From Alkalihalophilus pseudofirmus OF4 (GTDB lineage: Bacteria; Bacillota; Bacilli; Bacillales; Bacillaceae_D), in NCBI RefSeq assembly GCF_000005825.2, contig NC_013791.2, positions 124,001 through 188,000 of the forward strand: DNA of 64,000 nt. Reading direction: 5' to 3'. The notes beneath the pieces were generated by a model that was not told where the DNA came from, did no database searches, and saw nothing but the letters and a program-made list of their open reading frames with translations. How positions within the stretch are numbered: position 1 is the first letter of the stretch; each line of letters starts with the position of its first letter. Made by a program: the position numbers and the translations under genes. This document shows positions 26,278-34,668 of the stretch, piece by piece.

Positions 26278-26308
26278 AGTTCGACGTTTTGAAGGAGGGT
26301 TTGTTTTA

Positions 26309-27253
26309 ATGATTGAAATCGAAAAGCCAAATATTGAAACGGTTGAAGTTAGTGAAGACGCAAAGTACGGTAAATTTGTCGTTGAGCCACTAGAGCGTGG
26401 GTATGGAACGACTCTTGGTAACTCCTTACGTCGTATTCTTTTATCTTCTCTTCCTGGTGCTGCTGTTACTTCAGTTCAAATTGATAGTGTTCTGCACGAA
26501 TTCTCAACAATTGAAGGTGTTGTAGAAGACGTAACGACTATTATCTTGAACCTTAAGAAACTTGCACTTAAGATTTATTCTGATGAAGAGAAGACGCTAG
26601 AGGTAGATGTTCAAGGTGAAGGTGTAGTAACTGCAGGCGATTTAACACATGATAGTGATATCGAAGTGCTAAATCCAGATCTGCATATTGCAACTTTAGC
26701 AAAAGGAGCACACTTCCATATGCGCCTTACAGCAAAGCGTGGCCGTGGTTACGCACTTGCTGAAGGGAATAAGAATGACGATCAACCGATTGGTGTTCTT
26801 CCTATTGACTCTATTTACACACCGGTATCTCGTGTCAACTATCAAGTTGAAAACACTCGTGTCGGTCAAGTCACCAACTATGACAAACTAACCCTTGATG
26901 TGTGGACTGACGGAAGCATTCGCCCAGAAGAGGCTGTGTCACTTGGCGCAAAAATCTTAACTGAGCATCTTAATATTTTTGTAGGCTTAACGGATCAAGC
27001 ACAAAATGCTGAAATCATGGTCGAAAAAGAAGAAGATCAAAAGGAAAAAGTTCTTGAAATGACGATTGAAGAACTTGATCTTTCTGTTCGTTCTTACAAC
27101 TGCCTGAAGCGTGCTGGTATCAATACGGTACAAGAGTTAACGCAGAAGTCAGAAGAAGACATGATGAAAGTACGTAACCTTGGACGTAAGTCACTAGAAG
27201 AAGTTCAAGAGAAACTTGGCGAACTAGGTTTAGGCCTTCGTAAAGAAGACTAA
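26309..27253 (+). CDS. rpoA: DNA-directed RNA polymerase subunit alpha
   Basis: Alpha subunit, 314 aa, whose dimer nucleates RNA polymerase assembly. The N-terminal domain includes [20 protein letters not shown] and the linker lies near residue 235; the alpha-CTD (about 250-314) holds [18 protein letters not shown] and [19 protein letters not shown], which bind UP elements and activators. AAGGAGGG precedes ATG. rplQ follows after 92 nt. Confidence 0.98.
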   Translation: MIEIEKPNIETVEVSEDAKYGKFVVEPLERGYGTTLGNSLRRILLSSLPGAAVTSVQIDSVLHEFSTIEGVVEDVTTIILNLKKLALKIYSDEEKTLEVDVQGEGVVTAGDLTHDSDIEVLNPDLHIATLAKGAHFHMRLTAKRGRGYALAEGNKNDDQPIGVLPIDSIYTPVSRVNYQVENTRVGQVTNYDKLTLDVWTDGSIRPEEAVSLGAKILTEHLNIFVGLTDQAQNAEIMVEKEEDQKEKVLEMTIEELDLSVRSYNCLKRAGINTVQELTQKSEEDMMKVRNLGRKSLEEVQEKLGELGLGLRKED

Positions 27254-27345
27254 TCCCAGCCTGCTCTTAACTCTTTTAAGGTTTGAAAGTTCTTTTATAT
27301 CTCTGGCTTAACAGCAAGAGAAGGTAACAAAGGAGGGAAACGAAC

Positions 27346-27708
27346 ATGGCATACGCAAAATTAGGTCGTGATAGTGCTGGTCGTAAGGCTCTTTTCCGTG
27401 ACTTAGCAACTGACCTTATCATTAATGAGCGCATCGAAACGACTGAAGCGAAAGCGAAAGAGCTTCGTTCAATCGTTGAGAAAATGATCACTTTAGGGAA
27501 GCGTGGAGATCTTCATGCTCGTCGTCAAGCTGCAGCTTTCATTCGTCGTGAAGTAGCTAACGAAGAGACTAACGAAGATGCAATCCAAAAGCTATTCTCT
27601 GAAATCGCAACTCGTTACGAGGATCGTCAAGGCGGTTACACTCGTATTCTTAAAGTTGGTCCTCGTCGTGGAGACGGTGCACCAATGGCGATTATTGAAC
27701 TTGTATAA
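27346..27708 (+). CDS. rplQ: 50S ribosomal protein L17
   Basis: L17, 120 aa, near the tunnel exit. [20 protein letters not shown] and the motif [20 protein letters not shown] are family landmarks; the C-terminal [16 protein letters not shown] is complete. AAAGGAGGG precedes ATG. Last gene of the ribosomal superoperon, followed by a terminator. Confidence 0.97.
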   Translation: MAYAKLGRDSAGRKALFRDLATDLIINERIETTEAKAKELRSIVEKMITLGKRGDLHARRQAAAFIRREVANEETNEDAIQKLFSEIATRYEDRQGGYTRILKVGPRRGDGAPMAIIELV

Positions 27709-27740
27709 TTAGAGTCTTTAAAGAGTCATTATATGAGGCG

Positions 27741-27798
27741 ACAAAGGGCTGTACAGGATCTGAGCAAGTAACGCTCTGACTCTGGGGGCCCTTTTTTG
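27741..27798 (+). terminator. Terminator after rplQ
   Basis: AAAGGGC (27743-27749) pairs with GCCCTTT (27788-27794), followed by more T; an inner helix GAGC/GCTC lies in the loop. Outer sequences TATATGAG (before) and CTCATATA (after) also pair. It ends the S10-spc-alpha transcript ahead of the ecf genes. Confidence 0.75.
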
Positions 27799-27893
27799 TT
27801 GCTCATATATTTGTCATAGAGAATGAGACCACTCCTATATATTGATTTCATTCGGTTTCATTCGAGTAAAAGACCTTTTGAGGAGGGTTTTAT

Positions 27894-28730
27894 TTGTCTG
27901 CTTTTATTGAGCTTAAGGAAATATCGTTTCAATACGAAGAATCGAAGGATCTAGCGCTTCATGACTTGACGATCTCCTTTAACCGAAAGGAATGGGTGTC
28001 CATTCTAGGACGAAATGGATCAGGTAAGTCCACGTTTGGCAGGTTAATCAATGGCTTGCTGACACCGCAGCAAGGCAGGGTGATAGTAGATGGCTTCCAT
28101 ACATCTTCTGAAGAGGAGTTATGGCAAGTGAGAAAGCGTGTCGGTATGATTTTTCAAAATCCAGATCATCAATTCGTTGCGACGACTGTTCGCGATGATA
28201 TTGCTTTTGGGTTAGAAAATCAGGGGATTCCTCGTGATGAGATGATCTCTCGAATCGAAAAGTACTCTCAATTAATCGGTATCAGTCATCTCTTAGATGC
28301 AGAGCCTCACCGCCTCTCTGGAGGACAGAAGCAGCGTGTAGCGATTGCTGGCATTATTGCCCTAGAGCCTGATCTAATTATATTTGATGAAGCAACGTCC
28401 ATGCTTGATCCCTCAGGTCGTAAAGATGTCATGAAAACGATGAAGATGCTTCATGACCGCGGTATGGCTATTATGACGATTACTCATGACATGGAAGAAG
28501 CAGTCATGGCTGAACGTGTACTTATCTTTGAAAATGGTCAAATAAAAGCAGATGGTCCACCCAAAGAGGTATTTCAATCGAGTGAACAGTTAGAAGCTGC
28601 TGGTTTGAAGGTGCCTTTTTCTGTACGTCTTGCTCATGAGCTAGAACAAAAGGGGATCAGCTTCGAGCAGTTACCTCTGACGGAAGGAGAGTTGGTTCGG
28701 GCGTTATGGACATATCATTCAAAGGCGTAG
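27894..28730 (+). CDS. ecfA1: ECF transporter energy-coupling ATPase EcfA1 (CbiO1)
   Basis: One of the two ABC ATPases of the shared energising module used by several vitamin-specific S components. It is 278 aa from TTG 27894, with GAGGAGGG ahead. Walker A GRNGSGKST is near residue 38, the Q-loop is MIFQNPDHQFV, the signature LSGGQKQRVAIAG, and Walker B DLIIFDEAT. Gene order ecfA1-ecfA2-ecfT-truA after rplQ is the Bacillus arrangement. Its 3' end overlaps ecfA2 by 25 nt. Confidence 0.96.
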   Translation: MSAFIELKEISFQYEESKDLALHDLTISFNRKEWVSILGRNGSGKSTFGRLINGLLTPQQGRVIVDGFHTSSEEELWQVRKRVGMIFQNPDHQFVATTVRDDIAFGLENQGIPRDEMISRIEKYSQLIGISHLLDAEPHRLSGGQKQRVAIAGIIALEPDLIIFDEATSMLDPSGRKDVMKTMKMLHDRGMAIMTITHDMEEAVMAERVLIFENGQIKADGPPKEVFQSSEQLEAAGLKVPFSVRLAHELEQKGISFEQLPLTEGELVRALWTYHSKA

Positions 28731-29578
28731 AACATCGGTATATGATTGGAACACCATTTGAAAAAACGGCCTTACATCCTGTAGACCTCTTTATTCCTTC
28801 CGGTTCATTTACTGCCATAATTGGTCATACAGGATCAGGTAAGTCTACTCTTATTCAACATATTAATGGACTCCTTAATCCAAGTGCAGGAGAGATTGTA
28901 ATCGGTAAATTTAAACTGAATGCTGATAAAAAGAATAAGCAGCCGTTACGAGATTTAAGGCAGCAGGTTGGTCTTGTTTTTCAATACCCTGAGCATCAGT
29001 TGTTTGAAGAAACAGTGGCTAAGGATATTTGTTTTGGGCCGATGAATTACGGAGTGACTGAAGAAGCGGCTATGCGCCGGGTGCGTGAGCTTCTGCCTCT
29101 TGTAGGGCTAAATGAAGATGTACTTGAGTCGTCTCCTTTTCAATTAAGCGGCGGTCAGATGCGACGGGTAGCGATAGCTGGAGTGCTTGCAATCAGGCCT
29201 TCTGTACTAGTTCTAGATGAGCCGACAGCAGGCCTTGACCCAGAAGGAAGAGTCCAAATGCTTGAGCTCTTTAATAATTATCATAAGGAATATGGCACGA
29301 CAACGATTCTTGTTACTCACAGCATGGAGGATGCAGCGAAATATGCTGATCATTTAGTGGTAATGAATAACGGGAAGATTGAGATGTCTGGCACCCGCGA
29401 TCAAGTGTTTAAGGAGTCTGAGCGTCTAAGTGAGATAGGGCTTGATTTACCTGACACTGTTCGACTGCTGGCTCAGGTGAAAAAGAAGTTTAACCTTACT
29501 GAGGTTCCTCTGCTTTTTGAAAAAGAAGAAGTGGCTGCATTTCTAGCAGACCTTCTTCACGAGAAAGGAGAGGGCTGA
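28706..29578 (+). CDS. ecfA2: ECF transporter energy-coupling ATPase EcfA2 (CbiO2)
   Basis: Partner ATPase of EcfA1, 290 aa. Walker [11 protein letters not shown]-loop [10 protein letters not shown], signature [13 protein letters not shown], Walker [20 protein letters not shown] 28706 lies inside ecfA1, and the protein starts [19 protein letters not shown] as in Bacillus homologues; the ribosome site (GGAGAG) is farther away than usual, so coupled translation is likely. The substrate depends on S proteins encoded elsewhere. Confidence 0.95.
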
Positions 29579-29580
29579 TC

Positions 29581-30381
29581 ATGTTTCAAAATGTGATTAT
29601 CGGCCAGTATGTGCAGGGTAATTCCTTTTTGCATAAGCTTGATCCGCGCTCAAAGCTGATTAGTGTCTTTATTTTATTAATCATTATTTTCTTTGCTGAT
29701 AACTGGTTTTCAAGCTTATTGCTAGTAGGGTTAACTGTCATGTTAATGGCCATCTCAAGGGTTCCGCTTTTATTTTTATATCGCGGGCTCAGGCCGATTT
29801 TATGGTTAGTGTTGTTCACTCTCATTCTCCATATCCTCTTAACAAAAGAGGGCCCTGTCCTGATGACGCTCGGTCCGATCGCCATTCATGAGGGCGGCGT
29901 GATGAACGGCTTATTTATTGCTACGAGACTGTTAACGCTTGTGATGCTGACATCATTGATCACATTAACAACGAGTCCGATTGATTTAACAGACGGGCTA
30001 GAGTCATTGTTTACCCCGCTTAAAAAAGTAGGGCTGCCGGCACATGAGCTTGCTTTAATGATGTCGATTGCTCTCCGGTTTATCCCAACCTTTATGCAAG
30101 AGACGGAAAAGATCTTAAAAGCGCAGATGGCCCGCGGGGTGGATTTTAGTTCTGGTCCGATTTCAAAGCGGGTAAAAGCACTGCTTCCGCTCCTCGTACC
30201 GTTGTTTATCAGTGCGTTTAAGAGAGCAGAGGATTTAGCTCTTGCAATGGAAGCGCGCGGCTACAGGGGCGGTGAAGGCCGTACGAAGCTAAGAGTGTTG
30301 ATGTGGAATGGCAAGGACTCTTTTGTCGTTGTGTCGGCTTTGGTGATTGGCGTTGGAATTATATTGTTACGAAACGGGTAG
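29581..30381 (+). CDS. ecfT: ECF transporter transmembrane protein EcfT
   Basis: Integral membrane T component, 266 aa, that joins the two ATPases to an S component. Several hydrophobic segments occur in the first 130 residues and one at the C-terminus. The two Ala-Arg-Gly coupling-helix motifs are visible as [10 protein letters not shown] and [10 protein letters not shown]. Two nt after the ecfA2 stop, with AGGAGAGGG ahead of ATG. Confidence 0.94.
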
Positions 30382-30391
30382 GTGAAGCGAA

Positions 30392-31135
30392 TTGAACCGT
30401 ATAGCATGTATCATCTCGTATGATGGAACGAACTTTTCAGGCTATCAAGTTCAGCCGAATAAACGAACCGTACAATTAGAGATCGAGCAAGCCTTAAAAC
30501 GTGTGCATAAAGGACAAGAGGTAAGTGTCACCGCCTCTGGCCGTACCGATGCAGGTGTTCATGCCAAAGGCCAAGTCATTCATTTTGACAGCCCGTTTCG
30601 TATTCCTGCAGCTCAATGGCCTAAAGCATTAAATGCATGTCTGCCTGATGATATTCGAGTGCTTTCTGCGCACTATGCAGAGAAGGATTTTCATGCGAGA
30701 TATCATACAACAGGCAAGGAGTATCGCTATCGTGTGCTGAATGCAGAAGATCCTGATGTATTCAGACGGCATCATACAGCACATGTCTTGTACGCGCTTG
30801 ATATTGATAAAATGAGACAGGCAGCGGCTTATTTAATTGGCACTCATGACTTCAGCGCGTTTTGTGCAGCAAATACAAGTGTCATAGATAAAGTGCGCAC
30901 TCTTTACGCAGTCGACATTAACGTACACGAAGATGAACTGCATTTTATTTTGCGCGGGAATGGGTTTCTCTACAATATGGTTCGGATTATTGTCGGCACG
31001 CTGCTTGAGGTTGGCTACGGCAAGAGAACAGCAGAGAGTGTGGATACAGCACTTCGTACGTGCAAGCGGGATGATGCTGGAAAAACAGCTCCTCCACAGG
31101 GACTTTATCTATGGTCCGTACAATATAATGACTGA
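30392..31135 (+). CDS. truA: tRNA pseudouridine(38-40) synthase TruA
   Basis: Makes pseudouridine at positions 38-40 of tRNA anticodon stems. It is 247 aa from TTG 30392 (MNRIACIISYDGTNFSGYQ). The catalytic aspartate is D53 within ASGRTDAGVHAKGQV, and the C-terminal core GFLYNMVRIIVGTLLEVGYG is intact. GGTGAAG ahead of TTG is modest. Ten nt downstream of ecfT, in the same operon. Confidence 0.96.
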   Translation: MNRIACIISYDGTNFSGYQVQPNKRTVQLEIEQALKRVHKGQEVSVTASGRTDAGVHAKGQVIHFDSPFRIPAAQWPKALNACLPDDIRVLSAHYAEKDFHARYHTTGKEYRYRVLNAEDPDVFRRHHTAHVLYALDIDKMRQAAAYLIGTHDFSAFCAANTSVIDKVRTLYAVDINVHEDELHFILRGNGFLYNMVRIIVGTLLEVGYGKRTAESVDTALRTCKRDDAGKTAPPQGLYLWSVQYND

Positions 31136-31191
31136 AATAAGTTTTCCAGAAAAAAACTTTCTAAAACAACGAACCCTAGTGTAACAAATTG

Positions 31192-31220
31192 TTGACATTG
31201 GGTTTTGATTATTATATGAT
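31192..31220 (+). promoter_or_regulatory. Sigma-A promoter of rplM-rpsI
   Basis: TTGACA (31192-31197), 17-nt spacer, TATGAT (31215-31220). It lies in the 200-nt gap after truA, leaving a leader of about 108 nt. Confidence 0.85.
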
Positions 31221-31227
31221 TTTAGAT

Positions 31228-31320
31228 GGTAATTCTAACACCCACTAGCCCCGGGTAGTAGAATGTTACAAGAGACTTTGGATTTAACACACTTGATTTT
31301 AAATTTGAAAGTGAACGTAT
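31228..31320 (+). promoter_or_regulatory. L13-type ribosomal protein leader
   Basis: The rplM leader can fold with GTAATTCTA (31229-31237) against TAGAATGTTAC (31260-31270), with an inner ACTA/TAGT pair around a GCCCCGGG loop. Position, length and promoter fit the L13 leader family of low-GC Gram-positives, thought to mediate autoregulation by L13. The fold is read by eye; a covariance search would confirm it. Confidence 0.6.
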
Positions 31321-31335
31321 TTAGGAGGGAAATTC

Positions 31336-31773
31336 ATGCGTACAACATATATGGCAAAGCCAAACGAAGTTGAGCGTAAGTGGTTTGTAGTAGACGCTGA
31401 AGGCCAAACTCTTGGTCGTCTAGCTTCTGAAGTTGCTTCTATCCTTCGTGGTAAGCACAAACCAACTTACACTCCGCACGTTGACACTGGTGACCACGTG
31501 ATCATCATCAACGCAAAGAAAATTGAACTAACAGGTAACAAATTAAACGACAAGATTTACTACCGTCACACAAATCACCCAGGTGGTTTAAAGATGACTA
31601 AAGCTGCTGATATGCGTGCTAACAAGCCTGAGCGTATGCTTGAGCTTGCTATCAAGGGAATGCTTCCTAAGAACACGCTTGGACGTAAGCAAGGTATGAA
31701 ACTTCATGTTTATGCTGGAAGTGAACACAAACAACAAGCTCAAAAACCAGAAGTTTACGAACTTCGCGGTTAA
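31336..31773 (+). CDS. rplM: 50S ribosomal protein L13
   Basis: L13, 145 aa, an early-assembly 50S protein. [40 protein letters not shown] and [20 protein letters not shown] are all conserved. TTAGGAGGG precedes ATG. It forms the rplM-rpsI operon. Confidence 0.97.
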   Translation: MRTTYMAKPNEVERKWFVVDAEGQTLGRLASEVASILRGKHKPTYTPHVDTGDHVIIINAKKIELTGNKLNDKIYYRHTNHPGGLKMTKAADMRANKPERMLELAIKGMLPKNTLGRKQGMKLHVYAGSEHKQQAQKPEVYELRG

Positions 31774-31793
31774 TCGATAGGGAGGTTATTATC

Positions 31794-32186
31794 TTGGCAC
31801 AAGTACAATACTACGGTACAGGTCGCCGTAAGCACTCTGTTGCGCGCGTACGTTTAGTACCAGGTGATGGTCGTATGATCATCAACGGTCGTGAATTAGA
31901 TGAATATTTCGGTCTTGATACTCTTAAGCTTATCGCTAAGCAACCACTAGTTGAAACTGGCGTTGAAGGTCAATATGACGTTCACGTTAACGTTGACGGT
32001 GGTGGGTACACAGGACAAGCAGGCGCTATCCGTCACGGTGTAGCACGTGCACTACTTGAAGTAGATCCTGAAAACCGCACATCTCTTAAGCGTGCTGGCT
32101 TCTTGACTCGTGATGCTCGTATGAAAGAGCGTAAGAAATACGGTCTTAAAGCAGCTCGTCGTGCACCTCAGTTCTCAAAACGTTAA
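31794..32186 (+). CDS. rpsI: 30S ribosomal protein S9
   Basis: S9, 130 aa, whose C-terminal tail reaches the P-site tRNA anticodon loop. Starts at TTG 31794 with GGGAGG ahead; [20 protein letters not shown] is standard. The tail [16 protein letters not shown] ends in the conserved S-K-R. Twenty nt after rplM, followed by a terminator. Confidence 0.97.
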   Translation: MAQVQYYGTGRRKHSVARVRLVPGDGRMIINGRELDEYFGLDTLKLIAKQPLVETGVEGQYDVHVNVDGGGYTGQAGAIRHGVARALLEVDPENRTSLKRAGFLTRDARMKERKKYGLKAARRAPQFSKR

Positions 32187-32196
32187 TATCGTTTTC

Positions 32197-32234
32197 AAAA
32201 ACTCTCATCCATTTTGGATGGGGGTTTTTTGTTT
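32197..32234 (+). terminator. Terminator after rpsI
   Basis: AAAACTCTCATCC pairs with GGATGGGGGTTTT around a 4-5-nt loop and runs into a T-tract (32226-32234). It ends the rplM-rpsI unit and isolates it from the accessory genes that follow. Confidence 0.85.
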
Positions 32235-32314
32235 TTGTTTAGCTGATCTATAGACATTCGCCCTGCCCAATATAAATATACGGAATAGAGTGTAGTGATG
32301 GAGGAGGAGAGTAA

Positions 32315-32641
32315 ATGTCATATCCAAATATACCTGATATTAATTCGTTTGATGGTTTAGACCGTGAGCAAGTCGCGCTGCTGCTGTTAGCATCCATTGC
32401 ACTCGAAGAATTAAGCTTAGCTCATATTATGAATGCGGAGGCAGAAAAGCTGCAATATGCATTAGGAACATTACTGCCTGGGCAGACGCCCATAGTAGGA
32501 GATTTCGAAGATTTGCTAACGATTAACCGAAGCGTTGAACGGATGTTAAGAACAGTAATCAAAAAAGAAATGCTGCTCCAATTTAAGTTAGAGGATGTTA
32601 TTGATTCAGGCCTTCTTGAAAATAATGTACCTGGAGATTAA
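32315..32641 (+). CDS. Paralogue-cluster protein A: helical module only
   Basis: A 108-aa protein of a family I cannot name, the first of five related genes. Residues 14-29 read GLDREQVALLLLASIA, then EELSLAHIMNAEAEKLQYAL (31-50), a variable Gly/Pro linker, and NRSVERMLRTVIKKEMLLQF (71-90). It looks like two amphipathic helical hairpins without signal peptide, membrane segment or Cys. GGAGGAGAG precedes ATG. It sits behind the rpsI terminator, where B. subtilis has ybaJ, and is closest to protein C. No function is assigned. Confidence 0.85.
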   Translation: MSYPNIPDINSFDGLDREQVALLLLASIALEELSLAHIMNAEAEKLQYALGTLLPGQTPIVGDFEDLLTINRSVERMLRTVIKKEMLLQFKLEDVIDSGLLENNVPGD

Positions 32642-32650
32642 TTAGAAATG

Positions 32651-32690
32651 TAAAGCTCTTAACCAATGGGTTAGGAGCTTTATATATTTA
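32651..32690 (+). terminator. Terminator after paralogue A
   Basis: TAAAGCTCTTAACC (32651-32664) pairs with GGTTAGGAGCTTTA (32669-32682), one G-U pair, 4-nt loop, followed by TATATTTA. Gene A therefore appears to be a single transcription unit. Confidence 0.75.
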
Positions 32691-32786
32691 GAAGGAGCTA
32701 AGAAAAGGCAGTGCATCAATGACACTGGCTGTTTCAAGGGGTTATCTGAATGAATAAATTATAAATAAGAAAGGAGGTAAGCTAAA

Positions 32787-33095
32787 ATGGATAATCTACC
32801 AATAGAGCTATTACCAAAAGAAGGGTTAGACCGCGAGCAAGTAGCGTTATTGTTATTAGCATCGATCGCTTTTAAACAATTTAGTTTAGCCCACGTCATG
32901 AATGCGAGTGCTGAAGAGCTGCAAGCTGCACTTGGTTTAATAGAAAACCCTGAAGTTGGCCAAGCTGAGTCCTTAGACGAATTACTAGAAGCCAATAACC
33001 GATTAGAACAATCCCTTCAACATGTAATCAAAAAAGAGATTTTGCTGTTGTATAAGTTAGATAACATTTTAAAGTATTTGAAGGAAAATCCTTAG
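32787..33095 (+). CDS. Paralogue-cluster protein B: helical module only
   Basis: A 102-aa member of the same family. GLDREQVALLLLASIA is identical to that of A and C; after it the sequence diverges: FKQFSLAHVMNASAEELQAA and a second half LEANNRLEQSLQHVIKKEIL with LLLYKLDNILKYLKENP. The Arg-rich second motif of A and C (SVERMLRTV) has become LEQSLQHV. No Cys and no membrane segment. AAAGGAGG precedes ATG. A rather divergent paralogue, not a recent copy. Confidence 0.83.
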   Translation: MDNLPIELLPKEGLDREQVALLLLASIAFKQFSLAHVMNASAEELQAALGLIENPEVGQAESLDELLEANNRLEQSLQHVIKKEILLLYKLDNILKYLKENP

Positions 33096-33340
33096 TAAAA
33101 AGTGGAAGACCTTAGAATCTCTTAAAAACATAATTAAAAAAAGCCTGGTTATAAATGAGGGGTATTTTGAATCATCTGATAGAAAAGCTTTAATGAAGAG
33201 CTTACAATTTTGATTTATTAAAGAATGAGCAAGTACAGTGAAACCCTTGTTAAAACAGGCATTAGCATGCGGACAAGGGCCGTCCCCTTTTCATTTTATA
33301 TGAATACTTTAGAACTATAAACGAAAGGAGGACATTAAAA

Positions 33341-34120
33341 ATGTCAATGTCTAATATACCAGAAAATCTCAATTCAATAACTGGATTAGATCGAGAGCAA
33401 GTAGCTCTATTACTACTAGCTTCGATTGCCTTTGAAGAACTAAGCTTAGCTCACATCATGAATGCGGAGGGTGAGAAGCTGCAGTATGCGTTAGGGACTC
33501 TTGAAAATGGAGGGGGCCTTGCTGAGGACTTAGATTTAGATGGTCTTCTAGCTGTCAACCGCAGTGTAGAACGTATGTTGAGAACTGTTATAAAAAAAGA
33601 AATGCTGCTTCAATTTAAGCTAGAGGATATTTTAGATTCAGGGCTTTTAAATGGAAATGGACCAACACCGCCGCCAGTTTTCGAGTGTGCATGCTCAGCA
33701 GAGGCACTAGTCAATTCACAAACCGAAACGACAACTGCTTCATTTCCTGAAGAAGAATTAGAGGATATAGAGGGTAACGTAGCTGGACAACTACGTATTT
33801 GTGCAGATTGTGAGGAAGATATACGAATTAACTATAACTTCAATGCTCAAGGAGTCAATCTTCAATTCGATGCAGATGTAGAAGAATTAGATGAAGTAGA
33901 CTGTGATGATATAGAGAATGGTATTGTTACAGTAACAGGTACTGGAAGAGCTACAGGTACAGGTTTTGACCAAATGAACACACCTGTAAACTTTACGATG
34001 GTATTTGATGATGATGCGAATATCGTAACATTAACGTTAACAGATATAGATACAGGAGATGAGTTATACGTTGGAGTAACAAGTGCTCCTGTAGGTGTTA
34101 GTCCGTGTATTGAAGATTAA
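33341..34120 (+). CDS. Paralogue-cluster protein C: helical module plus beta-rich Cys domain
   Basis: A 259-aa protein. Residues 15-104 repeat the family module and are very like A (GLDREQVALLLLASIA, NRSVERMLRTVIKKEMLLQF). A Pro-rich linker (TPPPVF, near 109-114) leads to a domain of about 145 residues with alternating beta-type pattern, many Asp/Glu/Thr, and Cys at 116, 118, 154, 157, 188 and 256. The C-terminal domain has no family I recognise. GGAGG lies 9 nt before ATG. Its stop is 2 nt from the stop of the convergent gene at 34123. Likely extracellular or spore-layer structural protein, by inference only. Confidence 0.82.
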   Translation: MSMSNIPENLNSITGLDREQVALLLLASIAFEELSLAHIMNAEGEKLQYALGTLENGGGLAEDLDLDGLLAVNRSVERMLRTVIKKEMLLQFKLEDILDSGLLNGNGPTPPPVFECACSAEALVNSQTETTTASFPEEELEDIEGNVAGQLRICADCEEDIRINYNFNAQGVNLQFDADVEELDEVDCDDIENGIVTVTGTGRATGTGFDQMNTPVNFTMVFDDDANIVTLTLTDIDTGDELYVGVTSAPVGVSPCIED

Positions 34121-34122
34121 AA

Positions 34123-34644
34123 TCATATCCACAACAACGGGGGAGCTGGCTGTTGAATGGTATGTTGTTCATACCTTATCTGCAGCAGCTCCTTCTTTTC
34201 TTTATAATAACTCATTAAATCATCAAGCTTGCTATTGAATAATGGCAGGTCTTTTTTGTATAGGGGCGAGCTTTTTAAAAGGATGCGTAACGTTTTGATA
34301 GCTGATAATAATTGCTGCTGATTCTCTTCTAATTCATCAAGGTCAATGATGGGTGCTGCACCGTTGTTAGGAATGACCATTACATAATACTGGAGTTTAC
34401 GCTTGAGAAGATGCTGCAGCTGGCATAACTGAGATAAGCTCGCGTGAACGAGCAAGCAGACCTGTTTATTTGTTATCATGTCCGCCTCATGGATCCCTTT
34501 ATTCTTATCAATCGATTCAATCAATTCAATCAATTCAATCAATTCAATGCTTGCACCTAGATAAGAATTAAGCGCCTTTTCCATACTTGAAATAGACTTC
34601 AGTAATATCAATGGTTTATTTGCATGAGGGTTTGTTTTCATCAT
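34123..34644 (-). CDS. Paralogue-cluster protein E: divergent member with an ELI repeat
   Basis: A 173-aa protein on the minus strand from ATG 34644 (or the next ATG, 34641), with AGGAGGTGAGG ahead. Residues 59-92 (NKQVCLLVHASLSQLCQLQH onward) align by eye with the DREQVALLLLASIA module, and DELEENQQQLLSAIKTLRIL with the second half of A, so it appears to be a degenerate fifth copy. The N-terminal part contains IELIELIELIES, encoded by a 9-bp tandem repeat. No Cys-rich or beta domain. Function unknown. Confidence 0.7.
   Translation of the reverse strand: MMKTNPHANKPLILLKSISSMEKALNSYLGASIELIELIELIESIDKNKGIHEADMITNKQVCLLVHASLSQLCQLQHLLKRKLQYYVMVIPNNGAAPIIDLDELEENQQQLLSAIKTLRILLKSSPLYKKDLPLFNSKLDDLMSYYKEKKELLQIRYEQHTIQQPAPPLLWI
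34511..34546 (-). repeat. 9-bp tandem repeat inside paralogue E
   Basis: Four contiguous 9-bp units with period ATCAATTCA (the first varies at one base) encode Ile-Glu-Leu on the minus strand. The unit length is a multiple of three, so copy-number change would keep the reading frame. Confidence 0.8.
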
Positions 34645-34668
34645 CCTCACCTCCTAACAAGCTTGTGG

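Noticed and set aside
33244-33279. CCCTTGT...ACAAGGG inverted repeat in the gap before gene C
   Set aside because: Seven-base stem with a long loop and no clear T-run; too weak to call, and nothing else was seen in 33096-33340.
34511-34546. CRISPR array
   Set aside because: Only four 9-bp contiguous units without spacers; a tandem repeat inside a gene.
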